Part shown: positions 36,915 through 45,657 of the stretch, piece by piece
How positions within the stretch are numbered: the first letter of the stretch is position 1
Layout: every line of letters begins with the position of its first letter
Assembly: GCF_017355955.1 (NCBI RefSeq)
Contig: NZ_JAFFID010000001.1
Coordinates: 2,604,001-2,668,000, forward strand
DNA length: 64,000 bases
Reading direction: 5' to 3'
Source: Sabulibacter ruber
GTDB taxonomy: Bacteria; Bacteroidota; Bacteroidia; Cytophagales; Hymenobacteraceae
Made by a program: the position numbers and the translations under genes
Notes under the pieces: model-generated
Database searches by the model: none
The model's input: the letters and a program-made list of their open reading frames with translations, nothing else
What the model was told of the DNA's origin: nothing

Positions 36915-37334
36915 TTAGAAACGCTCGTCGGCAGAGAAGAAGAAATCGCCTTCAATCTGGGCGTTCTCGTCAGAGTCAGAACCGTGTACGGCGTTGGCCT
37001 CTACAGACTTGGCATAGATTTTACGGATAGTTCCTTCGGCCGCCTGGGCTGGGTTGGTAGCACCGATCAGGGTACGGAAATCCAACACGGCATTGTCTTT
37101 CTCCAGAATCATGGCTACGATAGGGCCAGAACTCATGTATTTCACCAGGTCACCATAGAAAGGACGCTCTTTGTGAACTTCGTAGAATTTACCGGCACGC
37201 TCCTCATTTAAGCGTGTTTTTTTCATGGCTACAATTCTGAAGCCAGCCTCTTCTATCATTTTAGTGATACCGCCAATGTGGTTGTCCTGTACGGCATCTG
37301 GTTTGATCATGGTGAAGGTTATGTTTCCAGCCAT
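36915..37334 (-). CDS. ndk: Nucleoside-diphosphate kinase
   Basis: The 139-residue enzyme balances (d)NTP pools by phosphate transfer through a phospho-histidine. The active-site NAVHGSDS is present with His117, together with the N-terminal [10 protein letters not shown] (6-15), the Kpn-loop [11 protein letters not shown] and [14 protein letters not shown]. Length is normal. It is divergent from nrnA; in many Bacteroidetes ndk and a DHH phosphoesterase are neighbours. Confidence 0.97.
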   Translation of the reverse strand: MAGNITFTMIKPDAVQDNHIGGITKMIEEAGFRIVAMKKTRLNEERAGKFYEVHKERPFYGDLVKYMSSGPIVAMILEKDNAVLDFRTLIGATNPAQAAEGTIRKIYAKSVEANAVHGSDSDENAQIEGDFFFSADERF

Positions 37335-37524
37335 TTTTCTTATCCTTTATTGGGTTTATTAGAGTTTTCGCCGGCAAAAGTAACACACTTTAGGGCAAAA
37401 TTCACCTTATACGGGAAAAAACCCCATCTGGCACGCACCTCCTTGATTTTATTTGTTTTGTACCCGAATTCTTTAGAATTTTGCATCTTGTATCCGCTTT
37501 TTTCAAGCGGATCGTGAGTTTACA

Positions 37525-38535
37525 ATGCAGCAAATTAACGCGCTAAAGGAGCTCTTGCAGACTCCTAAGAAGATCATGATCACCACGCATCACAAACCCG
37601 ATGCGGATGCCCTGGGTTCTTCGTTAGGATTGGCAGGCTACCTTAAGAAAAAGGGGCACCAGGTAAAGGTTATCACCCCTTCAGATTATCCTTCTTTCCT
37701 GAACTGGATGAGCGGGAACGAAGAGGTTTTGGTATACAGTGCCCAGACAGATGCCCTGGCCCAGGAAATCATCAAGGGAGCCGAGGTGATATTCTGCCTT
37801 GACTTCAGTGCCCTCAGCCGGATCAATGAACTGGGGCCCTACATTCAGCGGGCTACCGGTACCAAAGTACTCATTGACCACCATCTGCAGCCCGAGGACT
37901 TCACTGACATCACCTTCTCTGACACCAACGCCGCCGCAACCGCAGAACTGGTGTATGAAGTGATCAGAGCCATGGGCGATGAGTCCTTGATTGATGTGGC
38001 TATTGGGGAATGTCTGTACGCCGGTATTATGACCGATACGGGTTCTTTCCGTCACTCCAGCACCACCCGCAACGTGCACATGATCATTGCCGATCTGTTG
38101 CACAACGGCATTGACATCTGCAAGGTGCACCGCAATATTTATGACAGCTACTCAGAGTCGCGGCTACGGTTTCTGGGCTATGTTTTGAAAGACAAGCTTA
38201 CGGTAGTACGGGAATTCAACACCGCTTACATTGCCGTAACTGCCGAGGAACTGAAGCAATACAACTCCCAAACCGGCGATACCGAAGGCCTGGTGAACTT
38301 TGCGCTTTCCATTGAAGGCGTACGCTTTGCCGCCCTGTTCATTGACCGCTCAGAGGCCGTGAAAATCTCTTTCCGATCAGTGGGTGATATCTCGGTGAAT
38401 GAGTTTGCGCGGGCGCACTTTAACGGTGGCGGTCACAAGAACGCAGCAGGCGGTATCTCGCATCTGCCTCTGAACGAAACCGTTGAAAAATTTGTGAATC
38501 TATTACCGCAGTACGCGGAACAACTGGTAAACTAA
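37525..38535 (+). CDS. nrnA: Bifunctional oligoribonuclease / PAP phosphatase (DHH family)
   Basis: The 336-residue product has a DHH domain with HHKPDADALGSSLG (22-35), CLDFSALSRI and DHHLQPEDF, and a C-terminal DHHA1 domain with the nucleotide-binding GGGHKNAAGG near 305-314. NrnA-type enzymes degrade short RNA pieces and hydrolyse 3'-phosphoadenosine 5'-phosphate. It starts the operon nrnA - FKBP - FKBP; the next start is 32 bp downstream. A weak promoter candidate (TTG at 37453-37455, 18 bp, TAGAATTT) precedes it. Confidence 0.94.
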   Translation: MQQINALKELLQTPKKIMITTHHKPDADALGSSLGLAGYLKKKGHQVKVITPSDYPSFLNWMSGNEEVLVYSAQTDALAQEIIKGAEVIFCLDFSALSRINELGPYIQRATGTKVLIDHHLQPEDFTDITFSDTNAAATAELVYEVIRAMGDESLIDVAIGECLYAGIMTDTGSFRHSSTTRNVHMIIADLLHNGIDICKVHRNIYDSYSESRLRFLGYVLKDKLTVVREFNTAYIAVTAEELKQYNSQTGDTEGLVNFALSIEGVRFAALFIDRSEAVKISFRSVGDISVNEFARAHFNGGGHKNAAGGISHLPLNETVEKFVNLLPQYAEQLVN

Positions 38536-38567
38536 ACCCTTAAAGACGCTTATTTAACCAAAAACCA

Positions 38568-39566
38568 ATGTTCAAAAAATCATTTTACCTGCTGCCAGCT
38601 TTGGCAGTGGCCTTGTTAGCTTCTTCTTGCAAGAATCTGGGCGAGGACAAGTTCATGAAGACTCCTTCTGGTCTGGAGTATAAACTCTACACCCAGAAAG
38701 ACGGCAAGTATGAATTGAAAGAAGCCAAAGTTGACTCTGCTGCCTACAAAGCCAAGCTTGACAAAGTAATGAGCTTTGAGATGGAATACCGTAACGCCAA
38801 AGACTCTTTGTTGTTCAGCACCAAAGACAACGCCATGCCTATCCAGATCAAAATGGTGGAGTCTCCAAACAAAGGCAGCATTGAAGAAGCATTCCTGATG
38901 CTGGACAAAGGTGATAGCGCCGTGTTCAAGATCAACGCTGATACCCTTTTCGCGAAAACCTTCAGAAGCCCGCTTCCTCCGTTCATTGAGAAAGGCAGCT
39001 ACTTGACTTTCTTCGTGAAAGCAACCAACTTACAGACCGAGCAGGAGGCCATGGCCGACTATCCTAAACTGATGGAGCGTCAGCAGAAAGAACTGGAAGC
39101 CCGCGCTGCTAAACAAGGTCCGGTTGATGACAAACTTATCCAGGAGTACATCAAGAAGGAAAACCTGACCATGCAAAAAACTCCGTCTGGTGTTTACTAC
39201 GCCGTTACCCAAAAAGGATCTGGTGCTAATGCCACAGACGGTAAAGTAGTAAGCGTGAAATACAAAGGCACGTTGCTCAACGGCAAAGAGTTTGATTCTT
39301 CTGACAAATCTAACGGTGGTAACCCTATTGAATTCCCGCTGGGCCAAAACCAGGTAATCAAAGGATGGGAAGAAGGCATCAAGCAATTCAACAAAGGCAG
39401 CAAAGGCATCTTGTTGATTCCTTCTCCGCAAGGCTACGGTTCTGTGGCTCGTGGAGCAGAACTGCCAGCTAACTCTATCCTGCGTTTTGATGTGGAGTTG
39501 GTTGACATCAAAGATGCTCCAGCAGCTCCAGCAGCCCCTGCTGGTCCTGCCGGTCCAGGTCTATAA
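38568..39566 (+). CDS. FKBP-type peptidyl-prolyl isomerase lipoprotein with two FKBP domains
   Basis: The 332-residue lipoprotein has a lipobox LASSC (Cys21). Residues 30-155 form a degenerate FKBP-like domain (MKTPSGLEYKLY, FEMEYRNAKDSLLFSTKD, LMLDKGDSAVFKI). Residues 200-312 form a canonical FKBP domain (TPSGVYYAVTQKGSG, VSVKYKGTLLNGKEFDSS, QVIKGWEEGIKQFNKGSKGILLIPSPQGYG). An Ala-Pro-Gly-rich tail closes the protein. It should assist folding of envelope proteins in the periplasm. In gliding relatives the neighbour of the DHH phosphoesterase is gldI, an FKBP lipoprotein, so this may be its counterpart; that is inference from gene order. Confidence 0.93.
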   Translation: MFKKSFYLLPALAVALLASSCKNLGEDKFMKTPSGLEYKLYTQKDGKYELKEAKVDSAAYKAKLDKVMSFEMEYRNAKDSLLFSTKDNAMPIQIKMVESPNKGSIEEAFLMLDKGDSAVFKINADTLFAKTFRSPLPPFIEKGSYLTFFVKATNLQTEQEAMADYPKLMERQQKELEARAAKQGPVDDKLIQEYIKKENLTMQKTPSGVYYAVTQKGSGANATDGKVVSVKYKGTLLNGKEFDSSDKSNGGNPIEFPLGQNQVIKGWEEGIKQFNKGSKGILLIPSPQGYGSVARGAELPANSILRFDVELVDIKDAPAAPAAPAGPAGPGL

Positions 39567-39577
39567 TCTAAAACAAT

Positions 39578-40099
39578 ATGCAACAGTTAGTGAAAAGAAG
39601 CGGTTTGTGGCAGTTGTTGCTGGCAGTTTGTACCCTTTTTGTTTTCAACTCCTGCAGCGATACAGATCCGTATGATCCGTATGCCAATTTTGACCACGCA
39701 GCCCAAGCGGCTTACGAGGAGGAGGTTATCAAAGCGTACCTGACGCAGAACAACATCACAGACTTTACCCGCACCGCTTCTGGACTCTACTATGTAAAGA
39801 AAGAGGCAGGTACTGGTGACAAACCAACAACAGGCACTAAAGTAACCATTGGTTACATTGGCCGGCTCATCCAGGGAGGGCAGAAATTTGATTCTTCCTA
39901 TGACCGGGCCAAAAACCTGGAGTTTGTGATTGGGAACAAAGAAGTGATTCCTGGTATGGATGAAGGAATGACCTTGATGCAAGAAGGAGAAAAAGCGTTG
40001 CTTCTTATCCCTTCCCGTTTGGCTTACGGCTTAACCGGTTCAGGCAGAATCCCGCCAAATGCCCCTATCATGTTTGATGTTCACCTGATCAGCTTCTAA
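39578..40099 (+). CDS. FKBP-type peptidyl-prolyl isomerase lipoprotein (single domain)
   Basis: The 173-residue lipoprotein has a lipobox FNSC (Cys26) followed by the acidic start SDTDPYDPY. Its one FKBP domain (about 68-172) has ASGLYYVKKEAGTG, VTIGYIGRLIQGGQKFDSSY, EVIPGMDEGMTLMQEGEKALLLIPSRLAYG and IPPNAPIMFDVHLISF. It starts 11 bp after the two-domain FKBP gene and was probably born by duplication from it. A helical segment (AAYEEEVIKAYLTQNNI) precedes the domain, as in FkpA-like isomerases, where it can dimerise. It is the last gene of its operon, before a strong terminator. Confidence 0.93.
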   Translation: MQQLVKRSGLWQLLLAVCTLFVFNSCSDTDPYDPYANFDHAAQAAYEEEVIKAYLTQNNITDFTRTASGLYYVKKEAGTGDKPTTGTKVTIGYIGRLIQGGQKFDSSYDRAKNLEFVIGNKEVIPGMDEGMTLMQEGEKALLLIPSRLAYGLTGSGRIPPNAPIMFDVHLISF

Positions 40100-40119
40100 C
40101 TGTTGCACAGTTATAGCTT

Positions 40120-40163
40120 AAAAAAGAAGAGGCCTCCTTTTGAAAGGAGGCCTCTTCTTTTTT
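40120..40163. terminator. Long palindromic terminator, FKBP operon / recO
   Basis: Perfect 21-bp arms (40120-40140 and 40143-40163) leave only a 2-bp loop, with A/T ends on both sides. It can serve both the plus-strand FKBP operon and the minus-strand recO. Confidence 0.9.
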
Positions 40164-40195
40164 AAGCCTATTTTTCAGAAAATAGGCCTAAAACA
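40158..40195. repeat. 38-bp dispersed palindrome, copy 11
   Basis: The core is AAGCCTATTTTTC and AGAAAATAGGCCTAAAAC. It touches the terminator arm on its left and lies 41 bp after the recO stop. Confidence 0.7.
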
Positions 40196-40235
40196 ACGTT
40201 GTTCCAAATCAACTTGTCTGAGGATAACAGCTGAT

Positions 40236-40949
40236 CTATTCACTCAGCACTTCAGAAAGTACCGGCAGGGATTTGATTTCGCCTAACTGTTCCACGTGTA
40301 ATTGAAAGTACCTAACCAAAAGGTAGAGCAGCTCCCGGCGTACTTTTCCGTTGGGCAAATGCGCACTTTCCTGATTTTGGATTACTTCAGCCAAAAAAGG
40401 TTCTAACTGATGAAGCTGCATCAGGTTATTGTTGCCGGTGGTGCCTGCACCGCCCGCTTCAAATGCTACCTGTGTGATAACCTCTTCGGCCGATGACACG
40501 GCAAACCCCAGATAGGCGGCCAGGTTCAGCAGGAAAGCCAGGTGGAAGTTCTCAAACCCGGTCTCCATTTGGTCGAAATGAAGGATAGACGTATGCAGGA
40601 ACTCAAACAAAGACCGGTTTTCCTCCTCTTCCCTTACTGTTCTGGCCACTATCTCAGACAAGAAAAGCAAGATACTGCTCTTCCTGATATCATAGGGCAC
40701 GGTAGCGAAAGGATGGCTGCATTTGTATTCAGAGATTCTGGTAAGCCCGCCTTTCGCGGAAGGGTACACTACCATGTCCAGCAAAGTAAAAGGCTGGAAC
40801 AGGGCAATACGCGAGGCACTTCCCTTCTTCCGGACACTATTGACAATGTAACTCTGCAGGCCTAACTCCTCGGTGTAAATGCGGACAATGATGGAAGATT
40901 CTTTGAACTTGATGAAGTTGAGAACAATACCACGGGTTTTTACCAGCAT
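40236..40949 (-). CDS. recO: DNA repair protein RecO
   Basis: The 237-residue product has the RecO N-terminal OB-fold start TRGIVLNFIKFKESSIIVRIYTEELG (5-30), then YIVNSVRKKGSA and the LFQPFTLLDMVVY strand. The helical C-terminal domain includes LSEIVARTVREEEENRSLFEFL. It loads RecA onto SSB-coated DNA together with RecR and RecF. The CxxC zinc pairs of many RecO proteins are absent, which is usual in Bacteroidetes. It lies 96 bp after porZ on the same strand; I recall recO-porZ neighbours in other Bacteroidetes. Confidence 0.94.
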   Translation of the reverse strand: MLVKTRGIVLNFIKFKESSIIVRIYTEELGLQSYIVNSVRKKGSASRIALFQPFTLLDMVVYPSAKGGLTRISEYKCSHPFATVPYDIRKSSILLFLSEIVARTVREEEENRSLFEFLHTSILHFDQMETGFENFHLAFLLNLAAYLGFAVSSAEEVITQVAFEAGGAGTTGNNNLMQLHQLEPFLAEVIQNQESAHLPNGKVRRELLYLLVRYFQLHVEQLGEIKSLPVLSEVLSE

Positions 40950-41045
40950 AGAAATGATGTAGTTTCTGACTTATCCTACGAAAACCGGCAGGATTCTGTC
41001 AATAGATAAAGGACGGACCTTGCGGAATCAGTACCCGAATAAAGG

Positions 41046-43361
41046 CTACTGAATGGCAATCTTGGTCATGCAGGTCTGGGTACCATCGGCGGAGGAGGCC
41101 AGCACCAGATACACGCCCGCTTTTGCTTTGCGGCCGTTGTAGTCTCTACCGTGCCAGGCAAACGTGCCCCCGGCAGATTTCCCCTCAAACACCAGGAACC
41201 CGGCTGCATCGGTGATCTTCACAGAGCCGTTATCCGGCAAGCCTGAGATACCAATGGTGCCTGTGAAACCTGCCCTAACCGGGTTAGGAAATACCTGAAG
41301 ACAGTTTTGGTTTACTTTCTCGGTACGGGTAGCGGTGCCCCGATATACCGCAATCCCCCCTTCGGTGCCTATCAATACTTCTCCGGTAGTAGGATTGATT
41401 GAGATGTCTCTGATTTTGTCTGAAGGCAATGGGCTGTTCCGGGTAGTGAAGTGATGAATCATTTCTTCACCGGTTTCATTGAAAAGCCAGATCCCGGTAT
41501 CGGTGCCAATCCATTTCCGGTTGCCGCCGTCTACGGCAATGCTCCTGATCACTTGCCCCTGCAGCAGTGGACGTCTTTCATAGATAGGCAAGTAAGCCCC
41601 TGCGGAGGAAGAAGAGAATAAATCTGGTGAACTGGTGAACACAGCCACTCCGTTGTTGGTACCGGCCCAAACCTCACCTTGCAGGTCTACCGCTAAGGCA
41701 AACACCTGCTTGCCGGGTAAGCCTCCCTGTCCTTCTCCGCCAATGTAGGCGTACCGGCTTTCCAGGTCATCGTACACAATCATGCCGGCATCGTTCCCGT
41801 TGGTACTAATGGTTACCCATTTATAGCCATTATCATCTACCACCACTTTGTCTAAGCCGCTGCCCAATCCGTAGCCCGGAAAAGGATGCGACTTCCAGGT
41901 ACCATCCAGTTTCAATTCATATAACCCGGGAGAGTTGGCAAATTGGTTCCGGTTGGTGACCCAGACGCTTCCGGCGGCATCAATGGCAATGCCCGGCACC
42001 CTGATGTAATTGCGGTCATTCACATCCAGGGAGCTGAGCAAAGGGCTGTTGGTATTATTGTACAACGTGACATCATCCAAACCGTTCCACTCAATCAAAC
42101 CCGCTCCATAACTGGCGATGTAGAGTTTGCCATTCACCGGGTTGCGGCGGGCCATGACCAAATCTCGCGCATGAGCCGGGAACCCGCCACCACTGGCAAA
42201 ATTGTAGCTCACCCACTGGCCGTTCTGGTACTGGTAGAAACCCGCGGCTGAACCGCGTTGCAAATAACCTTGGCTGTAACCGCCGCCTAATACCGTGAAT
42301 AGCCCGGGCTCTGCATACACGCTGAACACGTCTACCGAGGCTGGTCCGTTGGGCACGTACCCTAAGGCCCCGGCATTAGTCATTTGCACTAATCCCTTTT
42401 CATAGCTGGCAGCCCAGATTCCTCCAGCTCTTGCCGGGATAGCCATGCGCACGTTCAGCAGCAAAGGATCCGTTTTGATTGTAGCCTGGCCTGTGGCGTT
42501 TATCTCCAGCACTTCATCTACGCCCGAAATCACCAGCCTGCGACCGTTTGTTTCCATGGCCCTGAACTGATTTCCGGAGGTAGAAAAAGGTGCTTTGCTC
42601 CAGCCAGTTCCGTTGTATTTATAGATGCCATCGTTCGTGACGCCTACCAGTACTTCTCCCCTAAACGCCGAGATGGTTTTCACTGCTTCGGTTCCCAAAC
42701 CTGCCGGCAGCCCATCAGCAGCGCCAAATCGCTTCCAGCTTCTAAAGTCAAGCAGATTGGCATTGTTCAGGCTGGCTCCCATCACTCCGCCGGAGGAAGC
42801 AATGTACAGGCTGTCACGCAACACCACAGAGGAGTAAACCTGCACTGCCTCTCCCTGTGCGCCGAGGTTGCTGTAGGTATCTTTGATTTCAAGCTTTACC
42901 AGATCTACTACCACCAACCCAAAAGACGTGGATACATACGCTTTCTTGTTATGTGTGTACAGATGGTGGATGATCTTGGCACTTGGCATGGTCTTGCGCA
43001 ATAACTCCGTTAGGTTGTGCACCTTGCCGTTCATGAGTAAGTCCAGGTTGGTATTCTCATAGGCAATCACCAACGTGGCCGTGGTTGAGTCATACCGGAG
43101 CGTGCTGAGGTTTACATCACTGAACCCATCGGTACGGGATAGGGTTTGCAGCGTGTTTTCTTCTTTGATATAGCGAAAGAACCCATCCTCTGTGGCGCAG
43201 TAAATGGAAGAGGGGGTTTCGGCAACTGCTTTTGCGCGGTTATTTGGCACGTGGATCTGCCAGGAACCAATTGGCAAGCTGGACGTTTGGGCACTGACCG
43301 TGAGTACCCCCAAAAAGCTACAAAGGATGGTGATGAAACGAAGCAAACTTGAAGACGCCAT
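41046..43361 (-). CDS. porZ: PorZ-like T9SS-associated two-propeller protein
   Basis: The 771-residue product has a signal peptide (cleavage near SAQ-T), the typical PorZ start IGSWQIHVPNNRAKAVAETPSSIYCATEDGFFRY, and two seven-bladed propeller regions with repeated ELNGTGW/GEVLVGVTNDGIYKY-type blades and IGTDTGIWLFNETGEE. The C-terminal 85 residues are a T9SS sorting domain (LQVFPNPVRAG ... YLVLAS). In Porphyromonas gingivalis PorZ sits on the cell surface in the attachment complex and passes anionic LPS to cargo. The frame's first codon is TTG at 43367; ATG at 43361 is preferred. It indicates that a working T9SS exists in this organism. Confidence 0.9.
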   Translation of the reverse strand: MASSSLLRFITILCSFLGVLTVSAQTSSLPIGSWQIHVPNNRAKAVAETPSSIYCATEDGFFRYIKEENTLQTLSRTDGFSDVNLSTLRYDSTTATLVIAYENTNLDLLMNGKVHNLTELLRKTMPSAKIIHHLYTHNKKAYVSTSFGLVVVDLVKLEIKDTYSNLGAQGEAVQVYSSVVLRDSLYIASSGGVMGASLNNANLLDFRSWKRFGAADGLPAGLGTEAVKTISAFRGEVLVGVTNDGIYKYNGTGWSKAPFSTSGNQFRAMETNGRRLVISGVDEVLEINATGQATIKTDPLLLNVRMAIPARAGGIWAASYEKGLVQMTNAGALGYVPNGPASVDVFSVYAEPGLFTVLGGGYSQGYLQRGSAAGFYQYQNGQWVSYNFASGGGFPAHARDLVMARRNPVNGKLYIASYGAGLIEWNGLDDVTLYNNTNSPLLSSLDVNDRNYIRVPGIAIDAAGSVWVTNRNQFANSPGLYELKLDGTWKSHPFPGYGLGSGLDKVVVDDNGYKWVTISTNGNDAGMIVYDDLESRYAYIGGEGQGGLPGKQVFALAVDLQGEVWAGTNNGVAVFTSSPDLFSSSSAGAYLPIYERRPLLQGQVIRSIAVDGGNRKWIGTDTGIWLFNETGEEMIHHFTTRNSPLPSDKIRDISINPTTGEVLIGTEGGIAVYRGTATRTEKVNQNCLQVFPNPVRAGFTGTIGISGLPDNGSVKITDAAGFLVFEGKSAGGTFAWHGRDYNGRKAKAGVYLVLASSADGTQTCMTKIAIQ

Positions 43362-43385
43362 ACCCAAAGTTACACAGATTCAAGC

Positions 43386-43423
43386 CGTTTTAGGCTTACT
43401 TTGGTTTAAACACACGTAAAACG
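43386..43423. repeat. 38-bp dispersed palindrome, copy 12
   Basis: The halves are CGTTTTAGGCTTACTTTGG and TTTAAACACACGTAAAACG. It lies 41 bp after the prenyltransferase stop and upstream of porZ. Confidence 0.65.
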
Positions 43424-43464
43424 ATTGTACTTACTTTCTTATTTCTGGTGGTGCTTCATCCTTT

Positions 43465-44310
43465 TTAGTGCAGCACCAGCATAGAGCAGATTCCGGTGAG
43501 CATAATGGCCTTACACAGCCAACTCAGGTGCGTAAACTCCCTTTTCCTATCGGCAAAGAAGATCTGTCTTACCAAAATAAGGGTAGGCAGCACCACGCCC
43601 ACAAACAAGTACACCACAAACAACGGCTCATGCCAGCGCTTAAGCATAATGAACCCGGTGAACAGCAAGAACAGGAAAATGAGCAAGTACAACACCCATT
43701 TGGTTCTGGGGAGGCCCAGAATGATGGGCAGCGTGCGGCATCTGAAAGAGGCATCGCCCTGAACATCTTCTATGTCTTTGATGATTTCCCGTACCAAAGA
43801 AATCAGAAAAGCAAATACTCCGTAGGCCCAGGCCGCCAACGAGGGCTGACCTGCCTGCAACGGCACTACCAGCACCATAGCCGCCGACAGCAAAGCAATG
43901 GTAAGATTACCAATAAACGGCTGCTTTTTGAACTGGGCAGAATAGCCCCACAAGAGCAAAGCCACTCCCAAAAGCACCAACCCAATGCGTACGCCCAACA
44001 ACAGCCCCAGCAGAACCCCCACCGCCGACAGGTACATATGAATCATCATGGCCTTGCGCCGGGTAAGGAACCGCCCCACCACTACCCTCTCTGGTTTGTT
44101 GATGCGGTCTATCTTGATGTCATAGTAATCATTGATGATGTACCCGGCGGCGGCCACACAGATGGTTGCCACCACCAAGAGCCCGAACTGCCAGGTAAGC
44201 GTCTGCCACAGCGAATGCTCTGGAAACACCAGGAATTTCCGCACCAGCAGCTGCGCCAACAGCATAATGATCAGATTAGGAAACCGAATGAGGGCCAGAA
44301 ACTGCTTCAC
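43465..44310 (-). CDS. UbiA-family prenyltransferase (geranylgeranylglycerol-phosphate transferase-like)
   Basis: The 281-residue membrane protein has about eight helices and both Asp-rich motifs that bind prenyl diphosphate through Mg2+: NDYYDIKIDRINKPER (60-75) and DIEDVQGD (179-186). Bacteroidetes carry this type next to kdsC-like and DUF2520 genes, and it is annotated as geranylgeranylglycerol-phosphate geranylgeranyltransferase. The true acceptor is not known. The start is GTG at 44310; the frame upstream closes within four codons. It may use products that start with Dxs. Confidence 0.88.
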   Translation of the reverse strand: MKQFLALIRFPNLIIMLLAQLLVRKFLVFPEHSLWQTLTWQFGLLVVATICVAAAGYIINDYYDIKIDRINKPERVVVGRFLTRRKAMMIHMYLSAVGVLLGLLLGVRIGLVLLGVALLLWGYSAQFKKQPFIGNLTIALLSAAMVLVVPLQAGQPSLAAWAYGVFAFLISLVREIIKDIEDVQGDASFRCRTLPIILGLPRTKWVLYLLIFLFLLFTGFIMLKRWHEPLFVVYLFVGVVLPTLILVRQIFFADRKREFTHLSWLCKAIMLTGICSMLVLH

Positions 44311-44357
44311 AGGTAAAACTTAAGAGAACGGAAGTTACGGTTTAATTCTTACCTATG

Positions 44358-44385
44358 AAAAAAGCCCCTTCAACAGGGGCTTTTT
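44358..44385 (-). terminator. Terminator of the cold-shock gene
   Basis: The arms AAAAAAGCCCC and GGGGCTTTTT with a 7-bp loop follow the csp stop by 35 bp on the minus strand. Confidence 0.85.
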
Positions 44386-44420
44386 GATGCTTTTACAAAA
44401 TGAGTATGATGCGTAGAAGT

Positions 44421-44615
44421 TTAGATTTTCTTCACGTTAACCGCGTTAATGCCTTTTTTACCTTCTTTGGTGTCGAACTCCACTTTGTCGTGCTGTTGGA
44501 TCTGGATACCATTGAGGCCTGTAATGTGTACAAAGAAATCCTCGTTGGTGGCTTCTTCTGTGATAAAGCCGTAGCCTTTAGACTCGTTGAAGAATTTAAC
44601 AGTTCCTGTTTTCAT
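44421..44615 (-). CDS. Cold-shock domain protein (CspA family)
   Basis: The 64-residue product is one OB-fold cold-shock domain with RNP1-like KGYGFI (13-18) and RNP2-like DFFVHI (26-31), and the normal start KTGTVKFFNESKGYG. It binds single-stranded RNA/DNA and acts as an RNA chaperone. It has its own promoter (44650-44678) and terminator. The AT-rich leader of about 30-35 nt between promoter and ATG is free of GC pairs. Confidence 0.97.
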   Translation of the reverse strand: MKTGTVKFFNESKGYGFITEEATNEDFFVHITGLNGIQIQQHDKVEFDTKEGKKGINAVNVKKI

Positions 44616-44649
44616 AAAAATTTAAAAATTGAAATAATGAATGATTGTG

Positions 44650-44678
44650 TAAATATAGGATTATTATACAAAATCCAA
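44650..44678 (-). promoter_or_regulatory. Promoter of the cold-shock gene
   Basis: On the minus strand TTG (44678-44676), 18 bp and TATATTTA (44657-44650) come close to TTG-N19-TAnnTTTG in a very AT-rich setting, 34 bp before the ATG. Confidence 0.5.
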
Positions 44679-44726
44679 ACTTTATTTATAAAAAAATTAA
44701 AAACAAGGAAAACTGCTTAAAAGTAA

Positions 44727-45221
44727 CTACCAGCGTTTCTGTAGTTTCATGACCATCTCAATGAGTTCACGTACTGCTCCTTTGCCGCCCTCGGCAGTGG
44801 CTACGTACTGCGAGATGTCACAGATATCAATAGCGGCATCGGCGGGACAAGCGGAGATTCCGCAGTGCTGCATCACTTCCATATCAGGCATATCATCGCC
44901 CATGAACACTACTGTTTCTGGGTCAATTCCATAATAATAGACATAATTCTGGAAGGTATCAAGCTTATTCTCAACGCCCAGGTAAATGTCTTTGATATCC
45001 AAAGACTCCAAACGCTTGCGCACCCCAGGCTCATTGCGCCCCGAGATAATGGCAACCCGGTATCCTTTCTTGAGGGCATGCCTGATGGCGTACCCGTCCT
45101 TGATGTTGAAGGCCCGTGCCTGCTCTCCGGTAGAGAAGCACAGCAGGGTGCCATCTGTCAAAACGCCATCCACATCAAAAATGAACGTGGTGATATTCTT
45201 GAAATCAGGAAGTGCTTGCAT
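44727..45221 (-). CDS. kdsC: KdsC-type 3-deoxy-D-manno-octulosonate 8-phosphate phosphatase
   Basis: The 164-residue HAD phosphatase has motif I FDVDGVLTDG (Asp16 nucleophile, Asp18), motif II IISGR, and motifs III/IV with MGDDMPDMEVM. There is no cap domain and the length fits the tetrameric KdsC class, which makes free Kdo for lipopolysaccharide. The DGYAIRHALKKGY segment (42-54) and the ending are typical. It lies upstream of csp and downstream of iscX on the same strand; the 53-bp spacer to iscX suggests one mRNA with it. Confidence 0.92.
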   Translation of the reverse strand: MQALPDFKNITTFIFDVDGVLTDGTLLCFSTGEQARAFNIKDGYAIRHALKKGYRVAIISGRNEPGVRKRLESLDIKDIYLGVENKLDTFQNYVYYYGIDPETVVFMGDDMPDMEVMQHCGISACPADAAIDICDISQYVATAEGGKGAVRELIEMVMKLQKRW

Positions 45222-45274
45222 GACTGATCAGGGATTTTGGCCTAGGAATTGAAAGCAGCAGCTAAAAAAGAAGA

Positions 45275-45514
45275 CTATTGGTTATCGCGCCACTCGTACA
45301 CCCACTTGGCCTGGATTTGCTCCAAATGACCCTCGTTGGCTTCTTCGCGCTTGCCTTCAAAATTGGGAAGGCTCAATACCCACTCCAATAAATCAGTGAA
45401 CCGGATACGGTAGATTTTGTTCTCCCCGAATTCATCGCCAAATTTCTCGTATAGGGCCATGGCAATGTCTTCGTAGTCGTTCCACTTCATTGGTGGTTCA
45501 TATGATTTGCTCAT
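45275..45514 (-). CDS. iscX: Fe-S cluster assembly protein IscX
   Basis: The 79-residue acidic protein has the IscX order MKWNDYEDIAMALYEKFGDEFGENKIYRIRFTDLLEWVLSLPNFEG, then EANEGHLEQIQAKWVYEW. IscX binds IscS and iron and tunes cluster assembly. The insert GENKIYRI between the two halves is slightly longer than in the E. coli protein. No iscS/iscU lies in the window. The gene is next to a 2Fe-2S ferredoxin, which fits a shared role. Confidence 0.9.
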   Translation of the reverse strand: MSKSYEPPMKWNDYEDIAMALYEKFGDEFGENKIYRIRFTDLLEWVLSLPNFEGKREEANEGHLEQIQAKWVYEWRDNQ

Positions 45515-45657
45515 ACTCTTATTAGCTTAAAAATTGCTGATTACTACTTAATAGTGAACTAGAGACCGAAAGGTTTTAAACAAAGGAGTTTTGCTAACTG
45601 ATTTACCCCATCAGTTAGAGTTTAGCTTCTTTACACCCTTAAAACCAGTGGATAATT

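Noticed and set aside
43468-44316. A 282-codon frame opposite the UbiA-type gene
   Set aside because: It is rich in Gln/His/Pro with no domain; the opposite strand codes for a clear membrane prenyltransferase with both Asp motifs.
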